DNA of 64,000 bases, from positions 139,900-203,899 of the forward strand of contig NZ_JBICTU010000017.1 of NCBI RefSeq assembly GCF_043197795.1, in the 5' to 3' direction. Shown here piece after piece: positions 8,707 to 17,351 of the stretch. The position numbers and the translations under genes were made by a program. Numbering within the stretch: position 1 is the first letter of the stretch; each line of letters starts with the position of its first letter. The notes under the pieces were generated by a model. It was not told the DNA's origin. It saw nothing but the letters and a program-made list of their open reading frames with translations, and did no database searches. Origin of the DNA: Sphaerisporangium sp040649355. Its GTDB lineage: Bacteria; Actinomycetota; Actinomycetes; Streptosporangiales; Streptosporangiaceae.

Positions 8707-8753
8707 AACCCGGCAGGCCGTTCACTCAGCCGAGCGGCTGCGAGCGCCGGGTT
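8707..8753. terminator. Nested stem-loops between convergent genes
   Basis: An outer pair AACCCGGC (8707-8714) / GCCGGGTT (8746-8753) encloses an inner hairpin AGCCG-AG-CGGCT (8728-8739). It sits between the convergent RlpA-like and DUF1707/DUF4870 genes and overlaps the latter's stop codon, so it could end both transcripts. Confidence 0.5.
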
Positions 8754-9360
8754 ACTTGACCGGGCGGAGGGTGAGCGGGTAGCGGAAGTGGGTGTCGCCG
8801 ATCGCGGACACCGCGCCGATGATGCCGAGCACGAACGCGGCGATCCAGATGAACGGGATGAGGACGACCCCGATGACGGTGAAGGGCAACGCTAGCGTGG
8901 CGCCCATCATGGTCAGGTGGAAGTTGAGCGACTCCACCGCGTGCTGACGGATGTACGGCGAGGTCCTCCCCCCGGTCAGCAGCATGATCAGCGGCCCGAC
9001 GAACGACAGCCCGCAGATCGGGAGCAGGTGCGCGGCGGCGGCGCCGAGCCGATCGCCGCCCGTCAGCGGCGCCGTGTGGTGCGGCCCCATCTGCGGGAGC
9101 GGTCGCGGCGCGTGGGGCAGGGGCCGCACGGGATACAGGTCGTGCATGATCGGCGCGAGATCGGCGTGGGTGCGTGCCGTCATCGCGAGGTGAATCCGCT
9201 CGTCGAACTCGTCCTTGTCGAGGCGGCCTTCGGTGTAGGCGACGGTGACGTGCTCGACCACCTGATCGCGATCCTGGTTGGTCACCCGAAGCTGAGGGTG
9301 AGGCGCCGGCCCCCACCCTCCGGTGGACGGTGTCGCCGGAGGTCTCGCTACCCCTGCCAT
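8752..9360 (-). CDS. DUF1707 and DUF4870 domain membrane protein
   Basis: From the ATG at 9360 (a GTG at 9372 is also possible) the protein has 202 residues. Residues about 24-75 are a DUF1707 domain: LRVTNQDRDQVVEHV, AYTEGRLDKDEFDERI, ARTHADL. A Pro/His-rich linker follows, then a DUF4870-like module with three hydrophobic segments (LLPICGLSFVGPLIMLLTG, a QHAVESLNFHLTMM amphipathic segment, and two closing helices around PFTVIGVVLIPFIWIAAFVLGIIGAV). The two domains are common separately in actinomycete membrane proteins. The function is unknown. It is convergent with the RlpA-like gene. Confidence 0.82.
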   Translation of the reverse strand: MAGVARPPATPSTGGWGPAPHPQLRVTNQDRDQVVEHVTVAYTEGRLDKDEFDERIHLAMTARTHADLAPIMHDLYPVRPLPHAPRPLPQMGPHHTAPLTGGDRLGAAAAHLLPICGLSFVGPLIMLLTGGRTSPYIRQHAVESLNFHLTMMGATLALPFTVIGVVLIPFIWIAAFVLGIIGAVSAIGDTHFRYPLTLRPVK

Positions 9361-9503
9361 CAGTGGCCGCACCTTTCGTCGTAATCGGTCGTCCTCCCAT
9401 TCTCGAAGTTACGGCGAGTCTGGTCTATCCGGAACAACCCCGACCCGACCCGGATCTCGCCCGGAGGCGCCCAATTGTCGGTCGGCCCAGGTATACAAGG
9501 GAT

Positions 9504-9848
9504 ATGGGATGGCGGGATCGCTATGGAATTCGCCGGCTACGTGGCCGGAACATCGTCAGGTTCGACCGTGAGGCCAACGACGGCGACATCGAGGCGCTGA
9601 TCGCCTTCGCGAAGTCCCGCCGGGGAGTCGAGTTCTACGTCGAGCCGGAGACCTTCGCCACCGACACGACCGCGGTCGCCGTCGCCCATGACGGCGAATG
9701 GACCCGCCGGAGGGTCGGCTCCCCCGCCGTCATCATCAAGGTCGCGAGGAACCTCGCCCTCCCTGTCTACGACGTCCAGCTCACCGGCTACCCGGGCAGG
9801 ATGCGCGCCTACAACGAGCGCCGCAGGAACAGCCCGGCGCAAGATTGA
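9504..9848 (+). CDS. Small conserved actinobacterial protein of unknown function
   Basis: This soluble protein of 114 residues begins MGWRDRYGIRRLRGRNIVRF, includes an acidic/aromatic core (GVEFYVEPETFATDTTAVAVA), and ends with a basic tail. A ribosome-binding site AAGGGA (9497-9502) is just before the ATG at 9504, so the longer upstream reading frame is not used. I recall similar proteins in actinomycetes loosely labelled oxidoreductase, but no cofactor motif is visible, so no function is claimed. The reading frame ends 10 bases before a strong hairpin. Confidence 0.65.
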   Translation: MGWRDRYGIRRLRGRNIVRFDREANDGDIEALIAFAKSRRGVEFYVEPETFATDTTAVAVAHDGEWTRRRVGSPAVIIKVARNLALPVYDVQLTGYPGRMRAYNERRRNSPAQD

Positions 9849-9854
9849 CATCCT

Positions 9855-9874
9855 CCCCGGCGTGAACGCCGGGG
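9855..9874 (+). other. Perfect hairpin resembling an IS200/IS605-type end; may simply be a terminator
   Basis: CCCCGGCG-TGAA-CGCCGGGG forms an 8-bp stem with a 4-base loop. It is preceded by TTGACATCCT, giving a string very like the TGACATCCTCCCC...GGGGA ends of actinomycete IS200/IS605 and TnpB-only elements. No tnpA or tnpB gene is nearby, so this is either an orphan end or a terminator between the convergent genes ending at 9848 and 9920. Confidence 0.4.
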
Positions 9875-9919
9875 CCATCCCACCTCGTCGCGGGAGTGCT
9901 CACCGCTCTCCGCTCTCCG

Positions 9920-11002
9920 CTACCGGCTCAGGACGGTGTGGTCGTCGAGGAGGCCGAGCATCGGGTGGAGCCATTCCATGCGCGGTGGGCCCATGCTCGC
10001 GTCCAGTTCCTCCGGGGTCGGCATGCGGTGACGCAGGATCTCGGGGCTGACCAGTTGCCGCAGACCCTGCGCCAGAAGGTTCGCCATCGAGTACGAGGGG
10101 TCGGCGGCAAGGGCCCGTTCGACGGCGATGCCCGCGAGCGCGCAGTCGCCACGACGCCAGGCAGCGGCGCTCAGCAGTGACGCGACCGGGGGAACGAACG
10201 CGGGCTCCAGCCTGCGGGTGAGGTCGGCCCACAGGGCGACGTGGGTGTCCTGCGTGTCGTCGCCCATCAGGGTCCACGCCTCGTCGCGGATGCGGATCAC
10301 GGCCAGGTCGACGCCGAGCCGGGCCGCCTCGTGGTCGGGCAACGGCCCCCGCGAGCCGAAGCCCTCGACCGATCGGCGCACCCGGGCCAGCCCCTCGGCG
10401 ACGAACTCGGCGGGAACCTCCTCGGGCTTCGGGGTGCCGATGAGCCGCGAGCGCACCTGGGCGGCCACGAGCAGGGTCGCCTCGCGCATCGTGACCCGCG
10501 CCGCTCCCCTGGTGGGAGCCACCAACCACTCAAGGCTCTCGCGGTCGGGCAGGGCGACCAGGCCTCCGAGCGTGGCCTGCGCCGCGACCTGACCGGCCAC
10601 CGGGTCGTACGGCCGCCCCTCGGGAGGGCAGCACTGGATCTGCCGGCAGACATAGGACCAGTAACGCGAGCCCTCGGCGCGGAGGGCTTCTATGACCTCG
10701 ATGCCCGCGGGGCCGAGCAGTCGCCTGGCTTCGTCGACGGCCGGCGTCACGAGCGGCCCCTCGCCGAACCCGGCGAGAATCGTGTGCGTGACCTTCTCTC
10801 GCCGGAGCAACGGCACGAGCCTGTCGATCGCACCGGCCGGAAGTGGCAGGTCCCACCGCGTGGTGACGCGCAGCCTGCCACGCGCACCCCTGCCCGCGAA
10901 AGCGATGACGACGAGGCTGTCGACGGGATGGAAGCCCAGAAGATAGGGCACGGCCCCGAGGATGTCGTCGGGAGAGCTGAGGAGAATCGGTGAGGGCGTC
11001 AT
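9920..11002 (-). CDS. DUF4192 domain-containing protein
   Basis: From the ATG at 11002 the protein has 360 residues. It begins with the family signature SPDDILGAVPYLLGFHPVDSL, followed by a strand pair VVIAFAGRGARGRLRVTTRWDLP and a helical C-terminal half. DUF4192 proteins are widespread in actinobacteria, usually as single genes with no established function. An in-frame GTG at 11065 would add 21 non-conserved residues. The C-terminal part (ALAGIAVERALAADPSYSMANLLAQGLRQLVSP in outline) has a TPR-like helical look, which is only an impression. Confidence 0.85.
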   Translation of the reverse strand: MTPSPILLSSPDDILGAVPYLLGFHPVDSLVVIAFAGRGARGRLRVTTRWDLPLPAGAIDRLVPLLRREKVTHTILAGFGEGPLVTPAVDEARRLLGPAGIEVIEALRAEGSRYWSYVCRQIQCCPPEGRPYDPVAGQVAAQATLGGLVALPDRESLEWLVAPTRGAARVTMREATLLVAAQVRSRLIGTPKPEEVPAEFVAEGLARVRRSVEGFGSRGPLPDHEAARLGVDLAVIRIRDEAWTLMGDDTQDTHVALWADLTRRLEPAFVPPVASLLSAAAWRRGDCALAGIAVERALAADPSYSMANLLAQGLRQLVSPEILRHRMPTPEELDASMGPPRMEWLHPMLGLLDDHTVLSR

Positions 11003-11215
11003 GGGCCGAAGCCTCGTGAACCCGCGACCGGCCGATTCCACCGAACGACGTCCTGTGGAAATCACATACGAGGACTTCCTATCAAACCGGCGGGCACGCG
11101 TCGGCGGCTGTCCATCCCTGAAGTGGGAAGACCGTCACCGTACCGCCCCACGACGGCCACCGGCCGAACGGAGGGATCCACAGGGCGAACCCCACGCGGG
11201 GCCAGCGATTCGGCC

Positions 11216-12016
11216 TCAGCGGTCGGAGGGGGCGGGGGCCGGGTGGTGGGGCGCGAGCCGTACGCGGACCATGATGGTGGCTCCGGCGACCGCCGCCGGC
11301 ATGGCGAAGACGGCCCCGAAGGGGATCAGGAAGATCAGGAAGACCAGCACGCCGAACCCCAGGGACGGGGACTTGTCCGCGCGGAGGAGGGCGAAGCGCT
11401 GCTTGCGCGCGAGACCCCGGCGCTCCATGGCGAGCGCGGTCAGCTCCACGGTGAGGAAGAACCCCGAGACGGCCGCGCCCAGCACCGGCACCACGGTCTG
11501 CCCGACCACCGGGACGAACCCCAGGATGAACAGCGGGATGGTGAACATCAGCACGTACCCGAGAGTGATCAGGCTGTCCCGTACGGACCGGATGACGGAC
11601 CGCCAGAAGGGGACGTCGGGGCCCTTGCGCACCTCGCCCATGCTCTCCTCGACGCGCTCGGAGAGTTTCTCGTAGAACGGGTCGCCGATCACCAGCGTGG
11701 CGGCGGTGAAGGTGATGACGGCCAGCACGAGGCCGAGCGCGAAGACGACGAGACCCAGCAGGACCCGCAGGGTGTCGCGGACGCCCGCGCTCCAGCCGTC
11801 CGCGAACGGGGTGGCCCAGGCCGCGAGGTCGCCCGCGTAGGTGCCGAGCAGCACCAGCGCGACGATGTAGAGGGCCAGCGCGATGAGGGCGGGGATGAGC
11901 CCGAAGAGCCACTGACGCGGGTTCCTGGCGACCCAGCCGAGCCCCTGGAAGAAGTATTTGATCCCGTCGGCGAAGCCACCGATCCCGCGGCGGATGGGCT
12001 GGCCCATGCTGTTCAT
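11216..12016 (-). CDS. EI24/CysZ-like integral membrane protein
   Basis: The 266 residues have the EI24 domain layout. An amphipathic start (FADGIKYFFQGLGWVARNPR) leads into paired hydrophobic segments near residues 37-60, 85-112 and 150-195, and again near 228-250. The characteristic VIGDPFYEKLSERVE motif follows the second membrane segment. CysZ homologues move sulfate, but the actinobacterial EI24 branch has no proven substrate. It lies 40 bases downstream of maf on the same strand and could be co-transcribed with it. Confidence 0.85.
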   Translation of the reverse strand: MNSMGQPIRRGIGGFADGIKYFFQGLGWVARNPRQWLFGLIPALIALALYIVALVLLGTYAGDLAAWATPFADGWSAGVRDTLRVLLGLVVFALGLVLAVITFTAATLVIGDPFYEKLSERVEESMGEVRKGPDVPFWRSVIRSVRDSLITLGYVLMFTIPLFILGFVPVVGQTVVPVLGAAVSGFFLTVELTALAMERRGLARKQRFALLRADKSPSLGFGVLVFLIFLIPFGAVFAMPAAVAGATIMVRVRLAPHHPAPAPSDR

Positions 12017-12056
12017 GCCCGGCAGGCTAATGCCTTCCGCGAGGATCGTCGCAAGA

Positions 12057-12659
12057 TCAGTGGAAAGATCCCTGTTTCCAGAGGGATGTCACGGGGACGC
12101 CCAGGTCGGCGAACAGCCGCCGGAGCAGGGGAAGCGAGATGCCGAGCACGTTGCCGTGGTCGCCCTCGATGCCGTCGACGAACCAGCCGCCGAGTCCGTC
12201 GAGGGTGAACGCGCCCGCCACCCGCAGCGGCTCGCCGCTGGCCGCGTAGGCGGCGATCTCCTCGTCGCTGGGCTCGCCGAAGCGCACCACCGTCGCCCCG
12301 ACCTCGGACGCCATGGCCCCCGTCTCGGTGTCGATCACGCAGTGCCCGGTGAGGAGCCTGCCCGTACGGCCGCGCATCGACCGCCAGCGCGCCACGGCCT
12401 CCTCGGCCGAGCGGGGCTTGCCGTACGCCTGGCCGTCGAACTCAAGGATGGAGTCGCAGCCGATGACGAGACCCGTGGTGAGGACCTCCGCCACGACCGA
12501 AGCCTTGGCGCGGGCCAGAACCAGGCAGAGCTCGGCGGGTGACCCGGCGGTCACGGCGTCCTCGTCGACACCGCTGACGACGACGGTGGGGTCGAGGCCC
12601 GCGCTGCGCAGGAGCGCGAGCCGGGCGGGCGAGGAGGAGGCGAGGACGATCTCGGTCAT
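12057..12659 (-). CDS. maf: Maf family nucleotide pyrophosphatase
   Basis: The protein has 200 residues with the Maf fold: N-terminal IVLASSSPARLALLRSAGL (substrate-binding SSSPAR), the catalytic-base region LVIGCDSILEFDG, KPRSAEEAVARW, and GIEGDHGNVLGISLPLLRRL near the C-terminus. Maf enzymes hydrolyse non-canonical or modified nucleoside triphosphates such as dTTP, UTP and m5UTP to monophosphates, and are tied to septum or cell-cycle control. The length is normal and the motifs are intact. The EI24-like gene follows it. Confidence 0.95.
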   Translation of the reverse strand: MTEIVLASSSPARLALLRSAGLDPTVVVSGVDEDAVTAGSPAELCLVLARAKASVVAEVLTTGLVIGCDSILEFDGQAYGKPRSAEEAVARWRSMRGRTGRLLTGHCVIDTETGAMASEVGATVVRFGEPSDEEIAAYAASGEPLRVAGAFTLDGLGGWFVDGIEGDHGNVLGISLPLLRRLFADLGVPVTSLWKQGSFH

Positions 12660-12777
12660 GTCATCCGAGCCTAGAGGAACCCGGGGACCCGTACGCCCGG
12701 GAAAGGACGGACGCCCCTCGCCCGAGCGCCCCGGTCACGCCCCGAAGCCGGGGACCGGCCGAGCGTCCAGGAGGGCC

Positions 12778-13905
12778 CTACAGGGCACGCACGCTGGACA
12801 TCACGGTGTTGATGTCCGCCCAGCGCTTCTTCTGGGCGTCGGGGATCGTGATGAAGACCAGGGCCGGCTTGGAGGAGGAGACCTCCACCAGGGCGACCGC
12901 CGCCGTCGACACGTGCTTCTTGCCACCGGCCTTGTAGCTCACGCGGTACCCGAGCAGCCAGCCCTTCTGCTTGCCCGCCTTGATCGGCTGTGAGGCCGTC
13001 CACGTGATCTTCGAGCCCACCGGATGGTAGTTCAGGGTCCAGCGCGCCGCGAGGAAGGCGGTGTCCTTGAGGTCCTCCTGGACCGCGATCGGCACCGGGC
13101 ACGACGCCAGCAGTGCCCGGTGTCCCGCCCCCTTGACCGCGGGAAGCGTGCGCCGCGTGGAGAACGGCGAGGACTTGGTGAGCTTCCACGCCTTGGTGAA
13201 GCGCGTGAACGTGACGCCGGACCGCCGGTCCTTCACCCGCCCCTTCGCCGGGGCGGCACGCCCGCGGAAGTCGGCGAGCTTCCGGTCTGCGGGCAGCGGC
13301 GGGACGCGCGGGTCCGCCTGGGCCGTGGCGAGCGCGCTGCTGCCGGGCGTGGGCACCGGCGACGCCGAGCCCTGCGCGGAGACCTCGGAGGGCCCCGAGG
13401 CCGAGGCGGGCACCGACGGGACGACCGCCGCCGACCCGGAGACCGACGGCACCGAAGACGCCCCGGAAGCGGAGAGCGACGGCATCGAAGACGCCCCGGA
13501 AGCGGAGAGCGCGGACGGCTCCGCCGAGACCGGAGGAGCCTCGGACGCGCCGGACGAGGGCGCGGGCAGCGTGGCCAGGGGCTCCCCTCCGGTGGGTCCC
13601 GCGGCGCTCGGCGTGCCCTTGTGCGAGCCCGTCGCGAAGAAGACGACGCCCGCCGTCACGACGGCGAGTACGGCGAGGGCGGAGGCGACGCCGCGGTAGA
13701 TGACACGCATCGGCAGGTCGCCCAGCCTGGAGATCAGGGAGCGCTTGACGGGCGGTGGCGTTGGAAGAGGAGGAGGCTCCTCGGCCGTGATCTTGGGCAG
13801 CGGCGCGGTCTCCGCGTCCGCTGTCACATACGTTGGGACGGCCTTGGTCCCGTAGTTCCCACCCACCCCATTTGGCACGATCGGAGCGTACGGCAAATCC
13901 CCCAT
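12778..13905 (-). CDS. Membrane-anchored extracytoplasmic protein of unknown function
   Basis: The protein has 375 residues: a Pro-rich cytoplasmic N-terminus (residues 1-65), one membrane helix (VASALAVLAVVTAGVVFFA), a Ser/Ala/Pro linker of about 110 residues containing 11-residue repeats (SLSASGASSMP), and a C-terminal globular domain of about 170 residues starting near KLADFRGRAAPAKG and ending VMSSVRAL. The globular part includes two cysteines (only one in ALLASCPVPIAVQED is clearly conserved-looking) and several Trp residues. I do not recognise the fold. The topology suggests a surface or envelope role. Confidence 0.7.
   Translation of the reverse strand: MGDLPYAPIVPNGVGGNYGTKAVPTYVTADAETAPLPKITAEEPPPLPTPPPVKRSLISRLGDLPMRVIYRGVASALAVLAVVTAGVVFFATGSHKGTPSAAGPTGGEPLATLPAPSSGASEAPPVSAEPSALSASGASSMPSLSASGASSVPSVSGSAAVVPSVPASASGPSEVSAQGSASPVPTPGSSALATAQADPRVPPLPADRKLADFRGRAAPAKGRVKDRRSGVTFTRFTKAWKLTKSSPFSTRRTLPAVKGAGHRALLASCPVPIAVQEDLKDTAFLAARWTLNYHPVGSKITWTASQPIKAGKQKGWLLGYRVSYKAGGKKHVSTAAVALVEVSSSKPALVFITIPDAQKKRWADINTVMSSVRAL
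13445..13510. repeat. Two tandem 33-bp in-frame repeats in the linker of the membrane-anchored protein
   Basis: Positions 13445-13477 and 13478-13510 are the same 33-bp unit with one mismatch. They encode two 11-residue Ser/Ala/Gly units in the extracytoplasmic linker. This is a probable slippage product whose copy number may vary between strains. Confidence 0.75.
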
Positions 13906-13915
13906 GCGCGTCTGA

Positions 13916-13938
13916 GTTCCCGATCACACTTCGGGAAC
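13916..13938. other. Inverted repeat just upstream of the membrane-anchored protein gene
   Basis: GTTCCCGA (13916-13923) and TCGGGAAC (13931-13938) are perfect inverted arms with a 7-base loop. They start 11 bases before the ATG at 13905 and lie 72 bases past the end of the peptidyl-tRNA hydrolase-like gene. It may be a terminator for that gene or an operator/leader hairpin for the next. Confidence 0.45.
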
Positions 13939-14009
13939 GGAGTGCCTGCCGCACAGGGGTTCGCGTACGCTCTGACCTCCGCGTTCGCCCCCCGGTCAAT
14001 GGCCTCGCC

Positions 14010-14717
14010 CTACCGCGGCGGATTGCGCAGCGGCCCCCATCCGGCCGGGCGGTGGCCGCCCGCCCGCAGCCACGGCGCGTCCGCGACGACCGTGCGGGAA
14101 CCCGGCTCGATCTCGGTGAACCCCGCGTCGCGGACGACGGGAAGCCCGCTGTCCACCAGCGCCGCCCACCGGCGCGGCCCGGCGGTCCGTACGGCGACCG
14201 GCAGCCCCTCGGCGTGCCACGCGGCACGGGTGGGCTCGTCGGTGCCCCACCAGGCGAGCTGCACCGCGTGACCGGCCTGGGCCATGGCCTTGCCCGCGGA
14301 CATGTCCAGCGACGGGTTGAGCCACAGCACCGCCGCGCCGGGCGGGGGCGGCTCCGGCGGCCCGGTGTCGTTCAGGTCGGTGCCGGAGACCTGGAGCCGG
14401 GACAGCTCCTTCGGCCAGGCGTCGAGCGGGATCGGCGGGTGAACGCGCACCTCGGCCGACCGCACCGCGACCGTGATCCCGGGCAGCTCCTCCACGCGCC
14501 GCCACTCGACGCCCCTGGCCCTGCGCACCACTTTCCTGATGCCGATGGTCTCCCACGCCTGGACGGACTCCGCCCACTCGCCGCTCACCGCGCGCTCGTC
14601 GGTCAGCAGGGTCAGCACGGCGAGCGCCGCCGCCTCCAGGGCGTCGGTGCGCTCGGGCGGATCGGCGCGCTCGATGCGGACGACAAGGGGAAGCACTCTT
14701 TGGTCTGGCCGGCTCAC
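14010..14717 (-). CDS. PTH2-type peptidyl-tRNA hydrolase domain protein
   Basis: The protein has 235 residues. The C-terminal half carries a Pth2-like core: a first strand AVLWLNPSLDMSAGKAMAQAGHA corresponding to the PTH2 signature (hydrophobic strand, D-x-x-M-S-x-G-K-x-x-A-Q-x-x-H-A), AWHAEGLPVAVRT, and later VRDAGFTEIEPGSRTVVA. Pth2 enzymes release peptidyl-tRNA. This actinobacterial form is in addition to the usual bacterial Pth1 and has an N-terminal domain of about 120 residues of unknown role. The start is a GTG. Confidence 0.75.
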   Translation of the reverse strand: MSRPDQRVLPLVVRIERADPPERTDALEAAALAVLTLLTDERAVSGEWAESVQAWETIGIRKVVRRARGVEWRRVEELPGITVAVRSAEVRVHPPIPLDAWPKELSRLQVSGTDLNDTGPPEPPPPGAAVLWLNPSLDMSAGKAMAQAGHAVQLAWWGTDEPTRAAWHAEGLPVAVRTAGPRRWAALVDSGLPVVRDAGFTEIEPGSRTVVADAPWLRAGGHRPAGWGPLRNPPR

Positions 14718-14809
14718 GTCCCAAGGATCTCAGCCCCGCCGCACACCGGTCCGGCCCGTCCGCCCTTTGGGACGCACCACCGTCACACTCGCGCCCGTAC
14801 GCGCGGACC

Positions 14810-16168
14810 TCATCCCACGGTGGCCACCGGTTCCGCCGGGGAACCGGTGCCCGCGCGCGCCCCGCCGTCGCGGGTCACCCTCAGGGACATGATGGCGGCG
14901 AGGACGCAGAGCAGGCCGGCCCCGTACCAGGCCGCGTCGTAGTGGCCGAGGTGGTCGCGGGTCACGCCGGCCGCCACCGCCGCGATGGCCGCGCCGACCT
15001 GGTGGGAGGCGAACACCCAGCCGAACACCACGGCGCCGTCGGGGCCGTGGAGCGTGCGGCACAGCGCCACGGTCGGCGGCACGGTGGCGACCCAGTCGAG
15101 GCCGTAGAAGATGATGAAGATCAGCATGCTGGGCTCGGCCGTCGCCGCGAACAGGGTGGGCAGGATCAGCAGCGAGGCGCCGCGCAGCGCGTAGTAGGCC
15201 CCCAGCAGCAGCCTCGGGTCGACCCGGTCGCTGAGCCAGCCGGAGAAGACGGTCCCGGCCACGTCGAAGACGCCGATGAGCGCGAGCAGGCCCGCCGCGG
15301 TGGTCTGGGGCATGCCGTGGTCGTGCGCCGCGGGGATGAAGTGGGTGCCCACCAGGCCGTTGGTGCTCGCGCCGCAGATGGCGAAGCCTCCCACGAGGAA
15401 CCAGAACGACCGGGTGCGCGCCGCCGACCTCAGCACGGTCACCGCCCGCACCGCCGCCCCTCCCTTGCGCGCCACGGGCGCCGTACGCCCCCCAACGCCT
15501 CCGGCTCCGGGAGCCTCCGCGGCACCGGCCGCGGGGACGGGTTCGGCTCCGAGTGCGGTCAGGCCGACGTCCTGCGGGTGGTCGCGCAGCAGGAACCAGA
15601 CCAGCGGCACGACCGTCAGCGCGGCCCCGGCGACCACCAGCGCGGCCGCCCGCCATCCCGGTCCCTCGGCGATCCAGGCCAGCGCGGGCAGGAAGACGAG
15701 CTGGCCCGCCGCTCCTCCGGCCGTGAGCACTCCGGTGACCAAGCCCCGGTGCCGTACGAACCACCGGTCGGTGACCGTGGCGACGAAGACCAGTGCCATC
15801 GACCCGGTGCCGAGCCCGACCAGGACGCCCCAGCACGCGACGAGCTGCCAGCTCGCCGTCATGAACACCGTGAGCCCGCTGCCGAGGGCGACGAGCAGCA
15901 GCGCGGAGGCGACGACGCGGCGCATGCCCAGACGGTCCATCAGCGCCGCGGCGAACGGCGCGGTGAGGCCGTACAGCATCAGGTTCACCGAGACGGCGAG
16001 CGAGATCGTCCCCCGCGTCCAGCCGAACTCCTCCTCAAGCGGGGTGATGAGGACTCCGGGCGTGGCCCGGAACCCCGCGGCTCCCACGATCGCGACGAAG
16101 GCGACTCCCGCCACCACCCAGGCCCGGTGCGGTCGCCGCCTCCGCTTCACATCCATCGTCAGCGTCAT
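14810..16168 (-). CDS. MFS transporter (oxalate/formate antiporter-like)
   Basis: From the ATG at 16168 the protein has 452 residues and 12 predicted membrane segments. Early helices read AWVVAGVAFVAIVGAAGFRATPGVL and SLAVSVNLMLYGLTAPFAAALMDRLGMRR, the loop 2-3 motif of the superfamily. A central loop rich in Ala/Pro/Gly (residues about 200-245) separates the two halves. FRATPGVLITPLEEEFGW resembles the oxalate/formate and monocarboxylate branch. The substrate is unknown. An upstream ATG at 16249 would overlap the divergent regulator gene and is rejected. Control by the divergent GlxA-type regulator is likely. Confidence 0.85.
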   Translation of the reverse strand: MTLTMDVKRRRRPHRAWVVAGVAFVAIVGAAGFRATPGVLITPLEEEFGWTRGTISLAVSVNLMLYGLTAPFAAALMDRLGMRRVVASALLLVALGSGLTVFMTASWQLVACWGVLVGLGTGSMALVFVATVTDRWFVRHRGLVTGVLTAGGAAGQLVFLPALAWIAEGPGWRAAALVVAGAALTVVPLVWFLLRDHPQDVGLTALGAEPVPAAGAAEAPGAGGVGGRTAPVARKGGAAVRAVTVLRSAARTRSFWFLVGGFAICGASTNGLVGTHFIPAAHDHGMPQTTAAGLLALIGVFDVAGTVFSGWLSDRVDPRLLLGAYYALRGASLLILPTLFAATAEPSMLIFIIFYGLDWVATVPPTVALCRTLHGPDGAVVFGWVFASHQVGAAIAAVAAGVTRDHLGHYDAAWYGAGLLCVLAAIMSLRVTRDGGARAGTGSPAEPVATVG

Positions 16169-16191
16169 GCCGACAATGATGGATTCCGGCC

Positions 16192-16227
16192 CACATACCG
16201 GGCGAGTGGCTTGATAGCCAATATGTG
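16192..16227. promoter_or_regulatory. Inverted repeats in the MFS/GlxA divergent promoter
   Basis: The 72-base divergent spacer contains TGGCT-TGAT-AGCCA (16207-16220) and a wider pair CACATA (16192-16197) / TATGTG (16222-16227). AraC-type regulators of the GlxA/AdpA group often recognise TGGC-containing sites, so this is the natural candidate operator for the adjacent regulator. Its function is inferred. Confidence 0.4.
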
Positions 16228-16240
16228 AAAGAATCCGGCC

Positions 16241-17197
16241 ATGGCTCATCGCGTCGCGGTCCTCGCCCTAGACGACTTCGCCACCCTCGACCTCGGGATC
16301 CCCGGCCAGGTCTTCTGGATCGCCGAGGACGCCGCGGACCGCCGGCTGTACGAGGTCGTGACCTGCACCCCCGGCGGGCGGCCCGTGCGCAGCTCGGCGG
16401 GCTTCAGCGTCGTGCCCGACCACGATCTCTCGGTCCTCCGCACGGCCGACACCGTGGTGGTCCCCGGCATCCACGGCGGCTCGCCGCTCGTCGACGGCAC
16501 CGTGGACGACGAGGTCCGCGACGCCCTGCTGGAGGCGTCGTCACGCTCCCGGCTGATGTCGATCTGCACGGGGGCCTTCGTGCTGGCGGCGGCCGGGCTT
16601 CTCGACGGAAGGCCCGCGACGACCCACTGGAGGAACGCCGACCGGTTCCGTTCGCTGTTCCCCCGGGTCCTCCTCGACCCCGACGTGCTGTTCATCGACG
16701 ACGGCGACCTGCTGACCTCGGCGGGCGTCGCCGCCGGCATCGACCTGTGCCTGCACGTCGTCCGGCGCGACCACGGCAGCGAGGTGGCCAACCGGGCGGC
16801 GCGGCGCTGCGTGACCCCGCCCTGGCGGGAGGGCGGCCAGGCGCAGTTCATCGAACGCCCCCTGCCCGAGCCCGGAGGCGCCACCACCGCCCCCACCAGG
16901 GCCTGGATGCTCGAACGGCTGGGAGAGCGGCTCGACCTCGCCACCCAGGCCAGGCACGCCCGCATGAGCGTGCGCACGTTCACCCGCCGGTTCCGCGAGG
17001 AGACCGGGCTGAGCCCGGCCCGATGGCTCAGCCGCCAGCGCGTGGAGCACGCTCGCCACCTGCTGGAGACCACCGACCTGCCGGTGGACCAGGTGGCCGT
17101 CCGGTCGGGCTTCGGCACGGCCGTCTCGCTACGCCAGCACCTGCACGCGACCGTGGGCGTCGCGCCGCTGACCTACCGCCACACCTTCAGGTCCTGA
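16241..17197 (+). CDS. GlxA-family transcriptional regulator (DJ-1/PfpI domain plus AraC DNA-binding domain)
   Basis: The protein has 318 residues. Residues 1-170 form a class-I-glutamine-amidotransferase-like sensor domain (VAVLALDDFATLDLGIPGQVF, VVVPGIHGG, MSICTGAFVLAAAGLLDGR with the nucleophile-elbow Cys). Residues about 215-318 are an AraC-type double helix-turn-helix (ATQARHARMSVRTFTRRFRE, SPARWLSRQRVEHARHLLE, VAVRSGFGTAVSLRQHLH). The sensor domain binds a small ligand rather than catalysing. It is transcribed away from the MFS gene 72 bases off, so it probably controls that exporter or importer and itself. Confidence 0.93.
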   Translation: MAHRVAVLALDDFATLDLGIPGQVFWIAEDAADRRLYEVVTCTPGGRPVRSSAGFSVVPDHDLSVLRTADTVVVPGIHGGSPLVDGTVDDEVRDALLEASSRSRLMSICTGAFVLAAAGLLDGRPATTHWRNADRFRSLFPRVLLDPDVLFIDDGDLLTSAGVAAGIDLCLHVVRRDHGSEVANRAARRCVTPPWREGGQAQFIERPLPEPGGATTAPTRAWMLERLGERLDLATQARHARMSVRTFTRRFREETGLSPARWLSRQRVEHARHLLETTDLPVDQVAVRSGFGTAVSLRQHLHATVGVAPLTYRHTFRS

Positions 17198-17351
17198 GGG
17201 GGTCACGGCTCACCGCGACGGCCGGCCCCGGTGTTCCGCAGCACCGTCCAAGGCCGATCAGAGCCTGCCGCCCGCCCGGAGACCCTGTCGTTCTCCGGCT
17301 CCGCGCGCCATGATGGCGAGCGTCTGACCAACCGACAGTGAGCAGGTGAGC

